64,000 nucleotides of DNA from Bacillota bacterium (GTDB taxonomy: Bacteria > Bacillota > Clostridia > Clostridiales > Clostridiaceae): NCBI GenBank assembly GCA_023445445.1, contig JAEXLD010000037.1, forward strand, positions 7,110 to 71,109. The letters run 5' to 3'. The notes below the pieces were generated by a model, which did no database searches, was not told the DNA's origin, and saw nothing but the letters and a program-made list of their open reading frames with translations. Position numbers and translations under genes: made by a program. The number at the start of each line of letters is the position of its first letter. The stretch's first letter is position 1. Of this stretch, positions 7,892 to 17,503 are shown one piece after another.

Positions 7892-9139
7892 CTATCTTAT
7901 TTGTCCATTTCCATAGATTATATATTTAATAGTAGTAAGTTCTTTAAGTCCCATTGGCCCTCTTGCATGAAGCTTTTGTGTGCTTATTCCTATTTCTGCT
8001 CCAAATCCAAACTCTCCACCATCTGTAAATCTTGTTGATGCATTAACATAAACTGCTGCTGCATTTACTTTGCTTAAGAATTTTTGAGAATTCTTATAAC
8101 TATCAGTTACGATGGCTTCTGAATGTCCAGAACCATATTTATTAATATGAGTAATGGCTTCATTTACATCTTTAACTACTTTAGCTCCTATTATATAGTC
8201 TAAGTATTCCTTACTCCAATCTTCTTCAGTAGCAGATGTAACATCAGGTATTATAGACTTAACCTTTTCATCCCCTCTTATTTCAACATCCTTTTCTCTT
8301 AAAGCTTGTACAATAATAGGCAAAAAGTCCTTTGCTATTTTTTCATTTATAAGCATTTTTTCTGCTGCATTACATACTGATGGTCTTGAAGTTTTTGCAT
8401 TTACTATTATATTCTTAGCCATTTCAAAATCACAAACTTCATCTACATAAATATGGCAGTTTCCAACTCCTGTTTCGATTACTGGAACAGTAGCATTTTT
8501 AACTACAGCTTGTATTAATCCTGCTCCTCCTCTTGGAATTAAAACATCTATATATTCATTAAGTTTCATCATCTTAGTTGCAGTTTCTCTACTAGTATCT
8601 TCAACTAATTGAATTGAATCTTTAGGTAAACCAGATTTTATTAAGGCTTCTCTTAATACTTTAGTAATAGCCTTGTTAGAATTTATAGCATCACTTCCAC
8701 CTTTTAGAATTACAGCATTTCCAGTTTTTAAACAAAGACCTGCTGCATCACAAGTTACATTTGGTCTTGCTTCATATATTATTCCAATTACCCCTAATGG
8801 AACTCTTTGCTTTCCAATTTGAATTCCATTAGGTCTCTTCCACATTTCTATTACTTCGCCAATTGGGTCATCTAGTGCAATAAGATCTGTTAACCCTTTT
8901 GCCATATCATTAATTCTATCTTCATTTAAAGCTAATCTATCTAGCATAGCCTTTGAGGTGCCCTTTTCAATTGCTATATTTAAGTCTTTTTCATTTTCCT
9001 TTATAATTTCTTCTGTATTATCTATTAAAGCTTTTGCCATTAATTCTAATGCATTATTTTTTTCTGTAGTAGATGCTATTCCTAAATCATAAGAAGCTTC
9101 TTTAGCATTTTTTCCTAATTCATTTAAATCTAATATCAC
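7892..9139 (-). CDS. proA: Gamma-glutamyl phosphate reductase
   Basis: A 415-residue cytoplasmic enzyme, the usual length. It reduces glutamyl-5-phosphate to glutamate-5-semialdehyde with NADPH, step two of proline synthesis. Family motifs include GVIGIIYEARPNVT, the SRPSVCNAAE segment carrying the catalytic Cys, GAEIGISTQK, and ARGPMGLKELTT near the C-terminus. The start is GTG, placed by the GGGGGAG ribosome site; no better ATG lies nearby. It follows proB by 13 bases, forming the proBA operon. Confidence 0.97.
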   Translation of the reverse strand: MILDLNELGKNAKEASYDLGIASTTEKNNALELMAKALIDNTEEIIKENEKDLNIAIEKGTSKAMLDRLALNEDRINDMAKGLTDLIALDDPIGEVIEMWKRPNGIQIGKQRVPLGVIGIIYEARPNVTCDAAGLCLKTGNAVILKGGSDAINSNKAITKVLREALIKSGLPKDSIQLVEDTSRETATKMMKLNEYIDVLIPRGGAGLIQAVVKNATVPVIETGVGNCHIYVDEVCDFEMAKNIIVNAKTSRPSVCNAAEKMLINEKIAKDFLPIIVQALREKDVEIRGDEKVKSIIPDVTSATEEDWSKEYLDYIIGAKVVKDVNEAITHINKYGSGHSEAIVTDSYKNSQKFLSKVNAAAVYVNASTRFTDGGEFGFGAEIGISTQKLHARGPMGLKELTTIKYIIYGNGQIR

Positions 9140-9152
9140 TTAAAACTCCCCC

Positions 9153-9962
9153 TTATTTATTAGAAACAAATAATGTTCCTATTTCCTCTCCATTTAATAT
9201 ATTTAATAATATTTTTGGGTTTTCTCCATTTGCTAAAACCATATGTACTCCTGCTTCTGTTGCTGTTCTTGCTGCAGTTAATTTAGTTATCATTCCGCCA
9301 GTTCCTAAATTACTTCCTGCTCCACCACAACACTCTTCAAGCTCTGGTGTTATTTCTGTTATTTCTCTTATAAGCTCTGAATTTTCATTTTTTCTAGGAT
9401 CTGAATCATAAAAACCATCTATATCAGATAATATTATTAATAAGTCAGCATTAACTAACTTAGCAACTATAGCTGATAAATTATCATTATCACCAAATCT
9501 CACTATATTTTCTATCTCATCTATAGATACTGTATCATTTTCATTAACAACAGGTATAATTCTATTTTCAATTAATGTTTCGAAGGTATTACAAACATTC
9601 TCTCTAATATGATCATCTTCAACTACATCTCTAGTTAAAAGTACTTGCCCTACAGTATGGCTATATTCTCCAAAAAATTTACTATATATATGCATAAGTT
9701 CGCATTGCCCAACTGCTGCAACTGCTTGTTTTTCTCTTATAGATTTAGGTTTTTCCTTTAATTTTAATTTAGATACACCAACACCTATAGCACCGGAAGT
9801 AACTAAAATAACTTCTTTACCTGAATTCATAATATCTGATAGTATTCTTGTTAGCTTCTCTATTCTAGTTAAATTTATATTTCCATTTTCATATGTTAGT
9901 GTTGAAGTTCCTACTTTTACTACTATCCTATTAGCTTTTTTTATCTTTTCTCTATTATCCAT
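9153..9962 (-). CDS. proB: Glutamate 5-kinase, short form without PUA domain
   Basis: A 269-residue amino-acid kinase that phosphorylates glutamate with ATP to start proline synthesis. Motifs are RIVVKVGTSTLT (phosphate-binding Lys/Gly loop), VTSGAIGVGV, and NENDTVS plus FGDNDNLSA for substrate and nucleotide binding. The C-terminal GTGGMITKLTAA is typical. E. coli ProB is about 100 residues longer because of a PUA domain, absent here as in many clostridia. RBS AGGAG. First gene of proBA. No T-box or other leader is visible in the 84 bases before it. Confidence 0.95.
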   Translation of the reverse strand: MDNREKIKKANRIVVKVGTSTLTYENGNINLTRIEKLTRILSDIMNSGKEVILVTSGAIGVGVSKLKLKEKPKSIREKQAVAAVGQCELMHIYSKFFGEYSHTVGQVLLTRDVVEDDHIRENVCNTFETLIENRIIPVVNENDTVSIDEIENIVRFGDNDNLSAIVAKLVNADLLIILSDIDGFYDSDPRKNENSELIREITEITPELEECCGGAGSNLGTGGMITKLTAARTATEAGVHMVLANGENPKILLNILNGEEIGTLFVSNK

Positions 9963-10046
9963 TCTCCTGATCCCCCGTAATTATTTCTTGCTTTAATTAT
10001 AAGTATTCTTAAATATTTTTTCCACCTAAAAAGTAGATAAAAGATA

Positions 10047-11114
10047 CTATTCTTTAAACTCTCTTATTTTTTCATCTAATTCTTTATTAAAGTACTTATA
10101 AATAACTTTAGCTAAAGAATAAATTGGCACTATAACAAAAGCTCCAATGGGACCAATTAAAGTAGCCGCTCCTATCACTAAAAAAATGTCTGTTATAGGA
10201 TGTATCTTCATAGTCTTTCCCATAATTAAAGGTACTACTATTCTACCTTTAAGGGTTTGTGCTATTAATACTAATATTGATAATTTCAAAATCATGTTCC
10301 ATCCTAAGGCTATTGCAATTATATATGGAAGTATTAAAGATATAAAGAAACCAATAAAAGGTATAAAGGCTAAAATAAATGTTACTGAAGCTAAAAGTAA
10401 TGGATTTATCATTCCTATTATTTTATACCCAATAAATATCATTATAGATAGTGAGAGTGCAACTTTTGCTTGACCAATTATATATGTTGATAAGACTTCA
10501 TCTCCTTCTGAAACTATATCTTTAGCCTTATTTTTATATTTCCTAGGAAATGATTTTATTAATGCTTCCTTTATATTTTCTTCGTCTTTAAGTAAATAAA
10601 AAGCTATTAAAACTACTAATAATATATCAGAAAATAATTGAATTCCTTTATTAAAAAGCCTTTTTATATTAGTAGATATTAAAACTATATAGTTTTGTAT
10701 ATCACCTAAAAATTTATCATAATAATCAATATTTAAAATGCTTCTTTTAACCATACTTCCTATATTTTCTGTATCACTTCTTGCTTCTATTATTTTTAAA
10801 AATATTGATTTAACACTTATAAATTGATCTGTAAAATAATCTCCAAAATATTTACCTATTCCTGCTAATATGAAGAAAAAAATAAATATTGTTAAGGCTG
10901 CTGCCATTCCTTTATTCATTTTCTTTCGTATGAATAATTTATTTAATGGTCTTAGTATATAAAATAAAAATACTCCAAATATTATTGGTATGATTACAAC
11001 TGAAAATATTACACTTACAAATTTTTTTATTATATAAACATTACTTAATAATATTATTAATATGGCAAATAAATTTAAAATAACTAAATATGTAATAACA
11101 TTTTTCTTACTCAT
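10047..11114 (-). CDS. AI-2E family transporter (PerM/YtvI-like)
   Basis: A 355-residue membrane protein with about 7-8 hydrophobic segments. The two N-terminal helices and the FYILRPLNKLF linker, the large loop with amphipathic helices near residues 85-160, and the terminal ITDIFLVIGAATLIGPIGAFVIVP block are characteristic of the AI-2E/PerM family. Members export small molecules or act in sodium/proton exchange; the substrate here is unknown. It lies 84 bases upstream of proB on the same strand without an obvious terminator, so read-through into proBA is possible. Confidence 0.85.
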   Translation of the reverse strand: MSKKNVITYLVILNLFAILIILLSNVYIIKKFVSVIFSVVIIPIIFGVFLFYILRPLNKLFIRKKMNKGMAAALTIFIFFFILAGIGKYFGDYFTDQFISVKSIFLKIIEARSDTENIGSMVKRSILNIDYYDKFLGDIQNYIVLISTNIKRLFNKGIQLFSDILLVVLIAFYLLKDEENIKEALIKSFPRKYKNKAKDIVSEGDEVLSTYIIGQAKVALSLSIMIFIGYKIIGMINPLLLASVTFILAFIPFIGFFISLILPYIIAIALGWNMILKLSILVLIAQTLKGRIVVPLIMGKTMKIHPITDIFLVIGAATLIGPIGAFVIVPIYSLAKVIYKYFNKELDEKIREFKE

Positions 11115-11298
11115 AATAAACTCTCCCTTAGTTAATTGATAGATTTAGTTTATCCTTATTAGAAGAAAATATTAACACAATACTTTTGTATAAATTTTAG
11201 TTATTTTTGTATAAAAATATATTGATTTTTAGATTAAATATGTATTAAAATTATTTCCTGTGTATAAATATAAATTAATTCATATAAAGGAGGCCGAG

Positions 11299-12660
11299 AT
11301 GAAAAATATAACTAAAGCTGAAATTTCTCTTAAAAGCTCTCTTATTTTTATTATTCCATCTTTAATAGGAATGCTTTTATTTATGGTACCTATTAAATTT
11401 AATGGAGAAATTACTATACCAGTAGCTTTAATGGCTAAGTTTTTAGCAAATTCCTTAGAAGGTTACTTAACATCTATTATTACTTTAATTATATGTATAT
11501 CTGCTATTTTTAGCATAATTACTAAGATATTTAAACCAGATTTTATAATTAAAAATAATTTTTTAAATACTTTATTTAATGTAAGCACAATTTGGTTTAT
11601 AGCTAGAATTTTAGGAGCTATATTTTGTGTTCTAGCCTTATTTAATTTCGGTCCTGAAATAATAACAAATGCTGGAACTGGGTCTTTTGTATTAAATGAT
11701 TTACTTACTATTTTATTTACTATTTTTCTTTTTGCAGGCTTATTATTGCCATTACTACTTAACTTTGGATTATTAGAATTCTTTGGTGCAATTCTTACTA
11801 AAGTTATGAGACCTATATTTACTTTACCTGGACGTTCATCAATTGATTGTATTACTTCATGGCTTGGTGATGGGACTTTAGGAATATTGTTGACTAATAA
11901 GCAATATGAAGAAGGATTTTATTCTAAAAGAGAAGCTGCTGTTATAAGCACAACATTTTCAGCTGTTTCAATAACTTTTAGCTTAATTGTAATAGATACT
12001 GTTGGATTATCTCACTTATTTATTCCTTTTTACTTAACAGTAACACTTTCTGGAATAGTAGCTGCAATTATTCTTCCAAGAATATATCCATTACGAAAGA
12101 TTCCAAACCATTATTATGATAATAAGGTTAAAAAGGATGATGAGATTATACCTCATGGACATAGTTCTTTTTCTTGGGGGTATAAAAAAGCTCTAAATAA
12201 AGCAGAAAAAAATCCTGGAGCTAAGGCCTTTATAATTGATGGTACTAAGAATGTTTTAGATATGTGGCTTGGTGTACTTCCTGTAGTTATGGCTCTTGCT
12301 ACTATGGCACTAATAATAGCTGAATATACTTCTATATTTCAAATATTAGGTTTACCCTTTATTCCTTACTTAAACCTACTTCAAGTTCCAGAAGCTATAT
12401 CAGCATCTCAAACTCTAGTTGTTGGATTTGCAGACATGCTACTTCCATCAGTTTTAGCTGCTAATTCCATAACTAGTGACATGACTAAATTTATAGTTGC
12501 TTGTACTTCAGTTTCTCAATTAATATATATGTCTGAGGTTGGTGGAGTTCTACTAGGATCAAAAATTCCTGTATCACTAAAGCAATTAATAATAATATTT
12601 ATAGAAAGAACATTAATCACGCTACCTGTAATAGTTATTGTAGCAAATATTATATTCTAA
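11299..12660 (+). CDS. YjiH family membrane protein with nucleoside-recognition (Gate) domains
   Basis: A 453-residue protein with about ten membrane helices. GRSSIDCITSWLGDGTLGIL is a Gate-type segment as found in YjiH and SpoIIIJ/SpmA-like transporters, and a second appears as SQTLVVGFADMLLPSVLA. Function in the family is not established; transport of a small solute is likely. The upstream GTG (11260) would place AAAGGAGG inside the gene. That sequence is instead the ribosome site for ATG 11299. It is monocistronic, ending in a very strong hairpin. Confidence 0.85.
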   Translation: MKNITKAEISLKSSLIFIIPSLIGMLLFMVPIKFNGEITIPVALMAKFLANSLEGYLTSIITLIICISAIFSIITKIFKPDFIIKNNFLNTLFNVSTIWFIARILGAIFCVLALFNFGPEIITNAGTGSFVLNDLLTILFTIFLFAGLLLPLLLNFGLLEFFGAILTKVMRPIFTLPGRSSIDCITSWLGDGTLGILLTNKQYEEGFYSKREAAVISTTFSAVSITFSLIVIDTVGLSHLFIPFYLTVTLSGIVAAIILPRIYPLRKIPNHYYDNKVKKDDEIIPHGHSSFSWGYKKALNKAEKNPGAKAFIIDGTKNVLDMWLGVLPVVMALATMALIIAEYTSIFQILGLPFIPYLNLLQVPEAISASQTLVVGFADMLLPSVLAANSITSDMTKFIVACTSVSQLIYMSEVGGVLLGSKIPVSLKQLIIIFIERTLITLPVIVIVANIIF

Positions 12661-12665
12661 AATGT

Positions 12666-12696
12666 AAATAATTGGGCCCCTGGGGCCCAATTATTT
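12666..12696. terminator. Strong bidirectional terminator
   Basis: A perfect 15-bp inverted repeat (AAATAATTGGGCCCC and its complement around one T) is GC-rich in the core and flanked by A and T runs. It serves the two convergent genes at 12660 and 12691. Confidence 0.92.
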
Positions 12697-13335
12697 TACA
12701 ATTATTTTCATAAGTCTTGTTAAGTCTAAAGCTTGGATAGCATTAACTGTTACTCCAGCTAAGTCTTCTATTTCAGCATCTATACCTGTAATATCACAGG
12801 TTGTAAAATCTATTTTGTTTAAGTTAGTTTTATTAAAATAAGCATTAGTTAAATTGGTCTCATTAAAAATTACCTTATCTAACTTTGTTTGTTGGAAGAT
12901 TCCTTCTGAAAAATTACATTCATCAATGGCTATATTTTTAAGCTTTGAAAATGAAAAGTTTATATATTTCCCTATGGAATTACTAAATAACACTTCTTTT
13001 ATATTACATTCATCAAACCTGGCTCCTAGTAACTTACAATTAATAAATTCTACTCTATGAATACTTCCTCCACTAAAATCTACATTAGATAAATCACAAT
13101 TTTCAAAGACTGAATCTAATAAATCTATATTTTGTAATGAGCAATCATTAAAAATAACATTCTTAAACCTACACGAATCTATAGTTAATCCTTTTTCTTG
13201 CAGGTAATCTATATCTATATCTTCAATTATTTTATTTTGCAACTTTTCAAAATTAGCTATTTCATCTTCTATACTTTCTAACTCTTCTAGTTCATCTATA
13301 AATTTGGGTTTTTGTACCTTATATGACTTTCCCAT
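12691..13335 (-). CDS. Pentapeptide-repeat protein
   Basis: A 214-residue protein. Residues 1-45 form an acidic helix (ELEELESIEDEIANFEKLQ). From about residue 50 to 195 five-residue units of the A(D/N)LXX type recur (for example CSLQN, CDLSN, TNLTN, TNLNK), predicted to form a right-handed quadrilateral beta helix. Such proteins can mimic DNA (gyrase protection) or act as scaffolds; the role here is unknown. There is no membrane segment. The stop lies inside the shared terminator region. Monocistronic. Confidence 0.88.
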   Translation of the reverse strand: MGKSYKVQKPKFIDELEELESIEDEIANFEKLQNKIIEDIDIDYLQEKGLTIDSCRFKNVIFNDCSLQNIDLLDSVFENCDLSNVDFSGGSIHRVEFINCKLLGARFDECNIKEVLFSNSIGKYINFSFSKLKNIAIDECNFSEGIFQQTKLDKVIFNETNLTNAYFNKTNLNKIDFTTCDITGIDAEIEDLAGVTVNAIQALDLTRLMKIIVK

Positions 13336-13429
13336 GAATTATACCTATATCCCTTTCTATTATTTCAATATAAATATTATAACCCAATAAAATTTATAAT
13401 AATATTATTAAAAACCTTATATATAATAA

Positions 13430-13466
13430 AAAAAAAAGGAATTGTACAATTATCTTATACAACTCC
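13430..13466 (-). terminator. Terminator of the flavin oxidoreductase gene
   Basis: On the minus strand GGAGTTGTA pairs with TACAATTCC and is followed by a run of ten T. Confidence 0.8.
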
Positions 13467-13479
13467 TATTTATTATCTA

Positions 13480-15417
13480 TTAAATTTGTCTTGCTACATT
13501 TACTGCTTCTTCGATACTGTTTAATGCTCTACGAGCTCTAACTGCATCCCCTATAACATGATATGCTATGTTCTTTTCTTCACAGTAATTAGAAAGTTCA
13601 CTAAAGTCACGAGATCTTGCTCCTATTGCAACTACAACTGAATCACAAGGAATTTCTTCAATATTTCCATTTCTATCTATTATTATTGATTTTTCCTTTA
13701 TTTCAGTACATTTTGCTTCTGTTATAGTCTTCACACTTTCATGATATAAGCTTTCCATAACACAAATTTTTCTTAATTGTCCTAAATCCTTAGCTACTTC
13801 ATTAAGCATTTCTACTACAGTTATGTTATTAACTTTTCCTGATAAGTATTCAGCAACTTCTAATCCAACTAAACCTCCACCGATAACTACTACTTCTCCA
13901 GTTACCATTGAAGTACCTGCAAGTATTTCATGAGAATTAGTTACATGTGGTAGATCAGCTCCTGGAACTCTAAGTTTCATTGGTTCTGCACCAGCTGCTA
14001 TTATAACTTCATCTGGATTTATTTCTTTAATTACATCTACTGTAACAGGAGTTGAAAGTCTAATTTCTACTCCTTTTCTTTTTGCCATTTCACCCATAGA
14101 AATAGCAGCTTCCTTCATTTCTTCTTTTCTTGGAGCAGCTCCTGCTAAAACAAATTGTCCACCTAAGGAATTAGAAGCTTCACATAATATTGGATTATGT
14201 CCTCTATCCTTTAATTCCATAGCCGCTTGAAGTCCTGCAACTCCTCCACCTACTACTAATACTTTTTTAGGATTATTTGTTTTTTCTAATTTAAAATCTG
14301 CTTCTCTTCCTAATGCAGGATTTCTTAGACAAGTTATGAAAGGTACATCAGGTGATGAGAATCCATCATAACATCCTTGATTACATCCTACACAACGTAC
14401 TATGTCCTTTTCATTTCCATTCATAGCTTTATTACAGAATTCTGGATCTGCTAATTGTGCTCTACCGATAACTACCATATCAGCTTTTCCACTCTTTATT
14501 ATTTCATCTGCTTGACCTGGATCATTAATTCTTCCAACAGCCACAGTTAACATTCCTGTTTCCTTTTTAATTCTTGCTGCATTATCTACATTAAATCCTC
14601 TTGGTAAATCTACTGGAGGTACTTCAAATTTAATAGCAGCACTTGAGAAGTTTCCACGAGATACGTCTAATGCATCTACTCCTGCTTCTTTAGCCCACTT
14701 ACAGAATTGAATAACATCTTCTATAGTAAGTCCATCTTGTACATAATCATCATGTGCATCTATTCTCATAAATAAAGGCATGTCCTCTGGAACATTATCT
14801 CTAATTGCCTTTATACATTCTAATAAAAATCTAGCTCTATTTTCTAAACTTCCACCATATTCATCAGTTCTCTTATTAAAAGCCTTACTTAAGAATGAAT
14901 GAGGTGTATAGTTATGTCCTGCATGGAATTCTATTGCATCAAAACCAGCTTCAACTGCACGCTTAGCTGCATCTCCAAAAGCTTTAATAGATTCTTCAAT
15001 AATTTCCTTACTAGCCCCTGGAACTATATAATTTTCAGTTACCTTAAATTCACTTGGTACTACTACCATTGAAGTAGGGTCTCCGAATAAAACAGCTGAT
15101 CCACCTAACCATAGTTGAATTCCTGCCTTTGCACCACCTACATGAATTGCATCAACTAACTTTTTTAAACCTGGTATATATTTATCATCTGAAATTGCTA
15201 AGAAACTTTTAGGTGCAGCTTTGTCATAAACTGAACAAACTTCTGTAAAGTTTAAACCATTTCCACCCTTTGATCTTGCAACATGGTAATTTATAATTTG
15301 ATCAGTTACTTCCTTGCCATTTCCAGCCATCTTAGTACCCATAGCTGGGAAAATAACACGATTTCTCATTTCCATTCCTCTAATTTTAATTGGACTAAAA
15401 ACATTCTCAAATGCCAT
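13480..15417 (-). CDS. NADH:flavin oxidoreductase / 2,4-dienoyl-CoA reductase-type (BaiCD-like) Fe-S flavoenzyme
   Basis: A 645-residue three-domain enzyme. Residues 1-335 form an old-yellow-enzyme FMN barrel (EFHAGHNYTPHSFLS substrate region). A 4Fe-4S cluster is bound by C342, C345, C349 and C363. A C-terminal FAD/NAD(P)-binding half carries GGGVAG (390-395) and a second Rossmann motif VVVIGGGLVGLEVAEY. Relatives reduce 2,4-dienoyl-CoA, bile-acid enones or other unsaturated carbonyls. The substrate cannot be assigned without context; no bai genes are present. A consensus promoter lies upstream, next to a palindrome and a TetR gene, suggesting induction by its substrate. Confidence 0.9.
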   Translation of the reverse strand: MAFENVFSPIKIRGMEMRNRVIFPAMGTKMAGNGKEVTDQIINYHVARSKGGNGLNFTEVCSVYDKAAPKSFLAISDDKYIPGLKKLVDAIHVGGAKAGIQLWLGGSAVLFGDPTSMVVVPSEFKVTENYIVPGASKEIIEESIKAFGDAAKRAVEAGFDAIEFHAGHNYTPHSFLSKAFNKRTDEYGGSLENRARFLLECIKAIRDNVPEDMPLFMRIDAHDDYVQDGLTIEDVIQFCKWAKEAGVDALDVSRGNFSSAAIKFEVPPVDLPRGFNVDNAARIKKETGMLTVAVGRINDPGQADEIIKSGKADMVVIGRAQLADPEFCNKAMNGNEKDIVRCVGCNQGCYDGFSSPDVPFITCLRNPALGREADFKLEKTNNPKKVLVVGGGVAGLQAAMELKDRGHNPILCEASNSLGGQFVLAGAAPRKEEMKEAAISMGEMAKRKGVEIRLSTPVTVDVIKEINPDEVIIAAGAEPMKLRVPGADLPHVTNSHEILAGTSMVTGEVVVIGGGLVGLEVAEYLSGKVNNITVVEMLNEVAKDLGQLRKICVMESLYHESVKTITEAKCTEIKEKSIIIDRNGNIEEIPCDSVVVAIGARSRDFSELSNYCEEKNIAYHVIGDAVRARRALNSIEEAVNVARQI

Positions 15418-15464
15418 TTTAATACCTCCAAAAATATAATTTTTTAATTAACTCCCGTATAATC

Positions 15465-15507
15465 ATTATATTTCTTTGTTAAAAATAAATCAATATGTTT
15501 AAAACAT
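15465..15507 (-). promoter_or_regulatory. Promoter of the flavin oxidoreductase with adjacent palindrome (putative TetR operator)
   Basis: On the minus strand TTGATT (15488-15493), 17-base spacer, TATAAT (15465-15470). Immediately upstream of the -35 lies the perfect palindrome ATGTTTAAAACAT (15495-15507), a plausible site for the TetR product of the next gene. Confidence 0.6.
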
Positions 15508-15574
15508 TTTGTTTTAATTTAATAAAAAAACAAAAAATGCCCCTTGTTTTTAAACAATAGAGCATTTTCACCAT

Positions 15575-16159
15575 TTATTTTTTTCCTTTTAATAACTTTA
15601 TTAGATTTTTTATGTAAATAATTCTTTCTTCCTTAGTTGCTATTACTTCCTTGTTATAAGTTCCGTCCTCATTAGTAGCTGGATAAGTAATAGATGCCAT
15701 AAATATTGTTTTCCTATATTTAAAGTCTTCTTTACTACAATTTAATACACTTTCTAAAACACTATATAACTTTATGTTTGCTTCATTTGATTTTTCAATT
15801 ATCTTTAAATCCATTTCACTCTTTTCCTTTGCAGAAGAGGCTTCTTTATTCATAACTAAAACACCTGGGTATCTTAAGCAATATTCTATTATTTCATTAG
15901 AACATTTAATTAGTTTTTCTTCATCACTAAGGCTCTCATCATAAAGTGCTGCATGAGCTTGAGTTATATTCTCTAAATAAAACTCCTTAACATAATTCAG
16001 CATATTTTCCTTACTATTAAAATAATAATTTATAGCACTAACATTTACTTCTGCTTCTCTAACTATAGATCTAATAGGGACATTAGTAGTTCCATTTTTA
16101 CCAAAAAGGTATAAGGCCTTATCTAAAATCTTTTCTTCTATCCCCTTTAATTCCCTCAT
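15575..16159 (-). CDS. TetR/AcrR family transcriptional regulator
   Basis: A 194-residue protein. The N-terminal helix-turn-helix region spans about residues 15-50 and includes VPIRSIVREAEVNVSAINYYFNSKENML, the standard TetR recognition helix ending in YYFxSKE. The rest is the helical ligand domain, with no match to a known inducer class. RBS GAGGTG precedes the ATG. It lies upstream of the flavin oxidoreductase on the same strand with about 155 bases between, which hold that gene's own promoter and palindrome. It is therefore a likely local repressor (inference). Confidence 0.88.
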   Translation of the reverse strand: MRELKGIEEKILDKALYLFGKNGTTNVPIRSIVREAEVNVSAINYYFNSKENMLNYVKEFYLENITQAHAALYDESLSDEEKLIKCSNEIIEYCLRYPGVLVMNKEASSAKEKSEMDLKIIEKSNEANIKLYSVLESVLNCSKEDFKYRKTIFMASITYPATNEDGTYNKEVIATKEERIIYIKNLIKLLKGKK

Positions 16160-16276
16160 TATTTCACCTCTAAAAATTCAAATTATAAATATTATATCAA
16201 TTAACTCTAATATCTCCAAAATTTTTATAACAAAATTATGCTAAAAAGTTTTCTTAGTACATTAAATTATATAAAT

Positions 16277-16564
16277 CTAAAAATCATAATCATCTGGATC
16301 TAAACCATGCTCTTCAAGAATTTCATTTCTCTCATCTTCACCCATAAATGATAATTCATCATAGTCTAATCCTTCATCTTCAAGCTCTGTTTCTATATCT
16401 TCATCTTCATTATCAGATAAAGATACATCTGATTTATTAACCTTCTTCTTCTCTTCTTCATCAAGCATATTCATAAACGTTGCAAATGCAGCTGATTTTT
16501 CAAAGTCATCCATTTTACCATCATGATTAAAATCAAATATTTTTTCAAAAATACCTTTAAACAT
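16277..16564 (-). CDS. Acidic mini-protein with a single EF-hand loop
   Basis: A 95-residue, strongly acidic protein. Residues 11-22 are a textbook EF-hand loop: Asp11, Asn13, Asp15-Gly16, Lys17, Asp19 and Glu22 at positions 1, 3, 5-6, 7, 9 and 12. Two dozen further Asp/Glu residues fill the C-terminal half, including EDEDIETELEDEG and the ending DPDDYDF. No signal peptide or membrane helix. Calcium binding is likely; the partner is unknown. RBS GGAGG. It is a lone gene between a TetR gene and a divergent phosphatase. Family not recognised. Confidence 0.75.
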   Translation of the reverse strand: MFKGIFEKIFDFNHDGKMDDFEKSAAFATFMNMLDEEEKKKVNKSDVSLSDNEDEDIETELEDEGLDYDELSFMGEDERNEILEEHGLDPDDYDF

Positions 16565-16743
16565 TATACAACCTCCAATAAATTATTTAATTTATGATTA
16601 CCTTATATAATAATTATATATCATCTTTTACCTAATATTTAACTTCAATATAAAATTTCTTATTTTTAAATTACATAATACTATAGATTTTTTACTTATA
16701 TTTTTATAGTATTTAAATAATAATATTTATTTGGGAGGTTATT

Positions 16744-17433
16744 ATGAAATATGAAGTCTTATTATTTGATGCTGATGAAACCTTATTTGATTTTAAAAAG
16801 TCAGAAAAGCAGGCTTTTGAAAATAGTATTAAGGAATTTAATATAGATTATGATGAAAATTATCATCTAAAGGTTTATGAAGAAATAAATAAAAAAATCT
16901 GGTTGGAATTTGAACAGGGACTAATTACTCAAGAAAAATTGAAGGTTGAAAGATTTAAAAGATTTTCTAAAGAAATAAATATTCCTTTTGATGCTTTAGA
17001 GTTTTCTAAATCATATATAAAGCACTTAGCTAATGCTTCCTTCTTATATAATGATAGTAATAAATTAATTGGAGAACTAAGTAATGAATATAAATTAGCT
17101 ATAATTACTAATGGACTTAAAGATGTCCAATCTAAAAGAATAGGACAATCTGTTATAGCCAAATACTTTGATACAATAGTTATTTCAGAAGAAGTTAAGG
17201 TATCAAAGCCTAATCCAAAAATATTTGAAATTGCTTTAAATAACTTAAATTATAGTGATAAGAGTAAAGTATTAATGATTGGGGATAGCTTAACCTCTGA
17301 TATACAAGGTGGTATAAACTTTGGAATTGATACTTGCTTTATAAACTATACTAGATTTAAAAACTCATCTTCTATTAAACCTACATACGAAATATCAAAC
17401 TTATTAGACTTGCTTAAATTGCTAGAAGATTAA
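16744..17433 (+). CDS. HAD hydrolase, YjjG-type pyrimidine nucleotidase
   Basis: A 229-residue HAD phosphatase. Motif I is FDADETLFDF (nucleophile Asp10, acid/base Asp12). A helical cap follows to about residue 90. Motif II is IITNGLKDVQSKR, motif III the Lys of VSKPNPKIFEIAL, motif IV MIGDSLTSDIQGG. The DADETLFDF and cap pattern match YjjG, a house-cleaning nucleotidase acting on damaged or non-canonical pyrimidine nucleotides. RBS GGGAGG. Monocistronic. Confidence 0.88.
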   Translation: MKYEVLLFDADETLFDFKKSEKQAFENSIKEFNIDYDENYHLKVYEEINKKIWLEFEQGLITQEKLKVERFKRFSKEINIPFDALEFSKSYIKHLANASFLYNDSNKLIGELSNEYKLAIITNGLKDVQSKRIGQSVIAKYFDTIVISEEVKVSKPNPKIFEIALNNLNYSDKSKVLMIGDSLTSDIQGGINFGIDTCFINYTRFKNSSSIKPTYEISNLLDLLKLLED

Positions 17434-17452
17434 TTAAAAATCATATAAATAG

Positions 17453-17486
17453 AGTCCTATAGGTCTACAAATTAGCCTATAGGACT
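17453..17486. terminator. Bidirectional terminator
   Basis: AGTCCTATAGG pairs perfectly with CCTATAGGACT between convergent genes. Confidence 0.8.
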
Positions 17487-17503
17487 TTATATTTATAAAT
17501 TTC

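Noticed and set aside
7892..9962. Inclusion of the AI-2E gene in a dedicated proline operon
   Set aside because: No functional link is known and the 84-base gap could hold a separate promoter (a TATAAT is seen on the minus strand), so only read-through is noted.
9963..10046. Proline T-box before proB
   Set aside because: The gap is only 84 bases and contains no AGGGTGGNACCGCG-type sequence or terminator.
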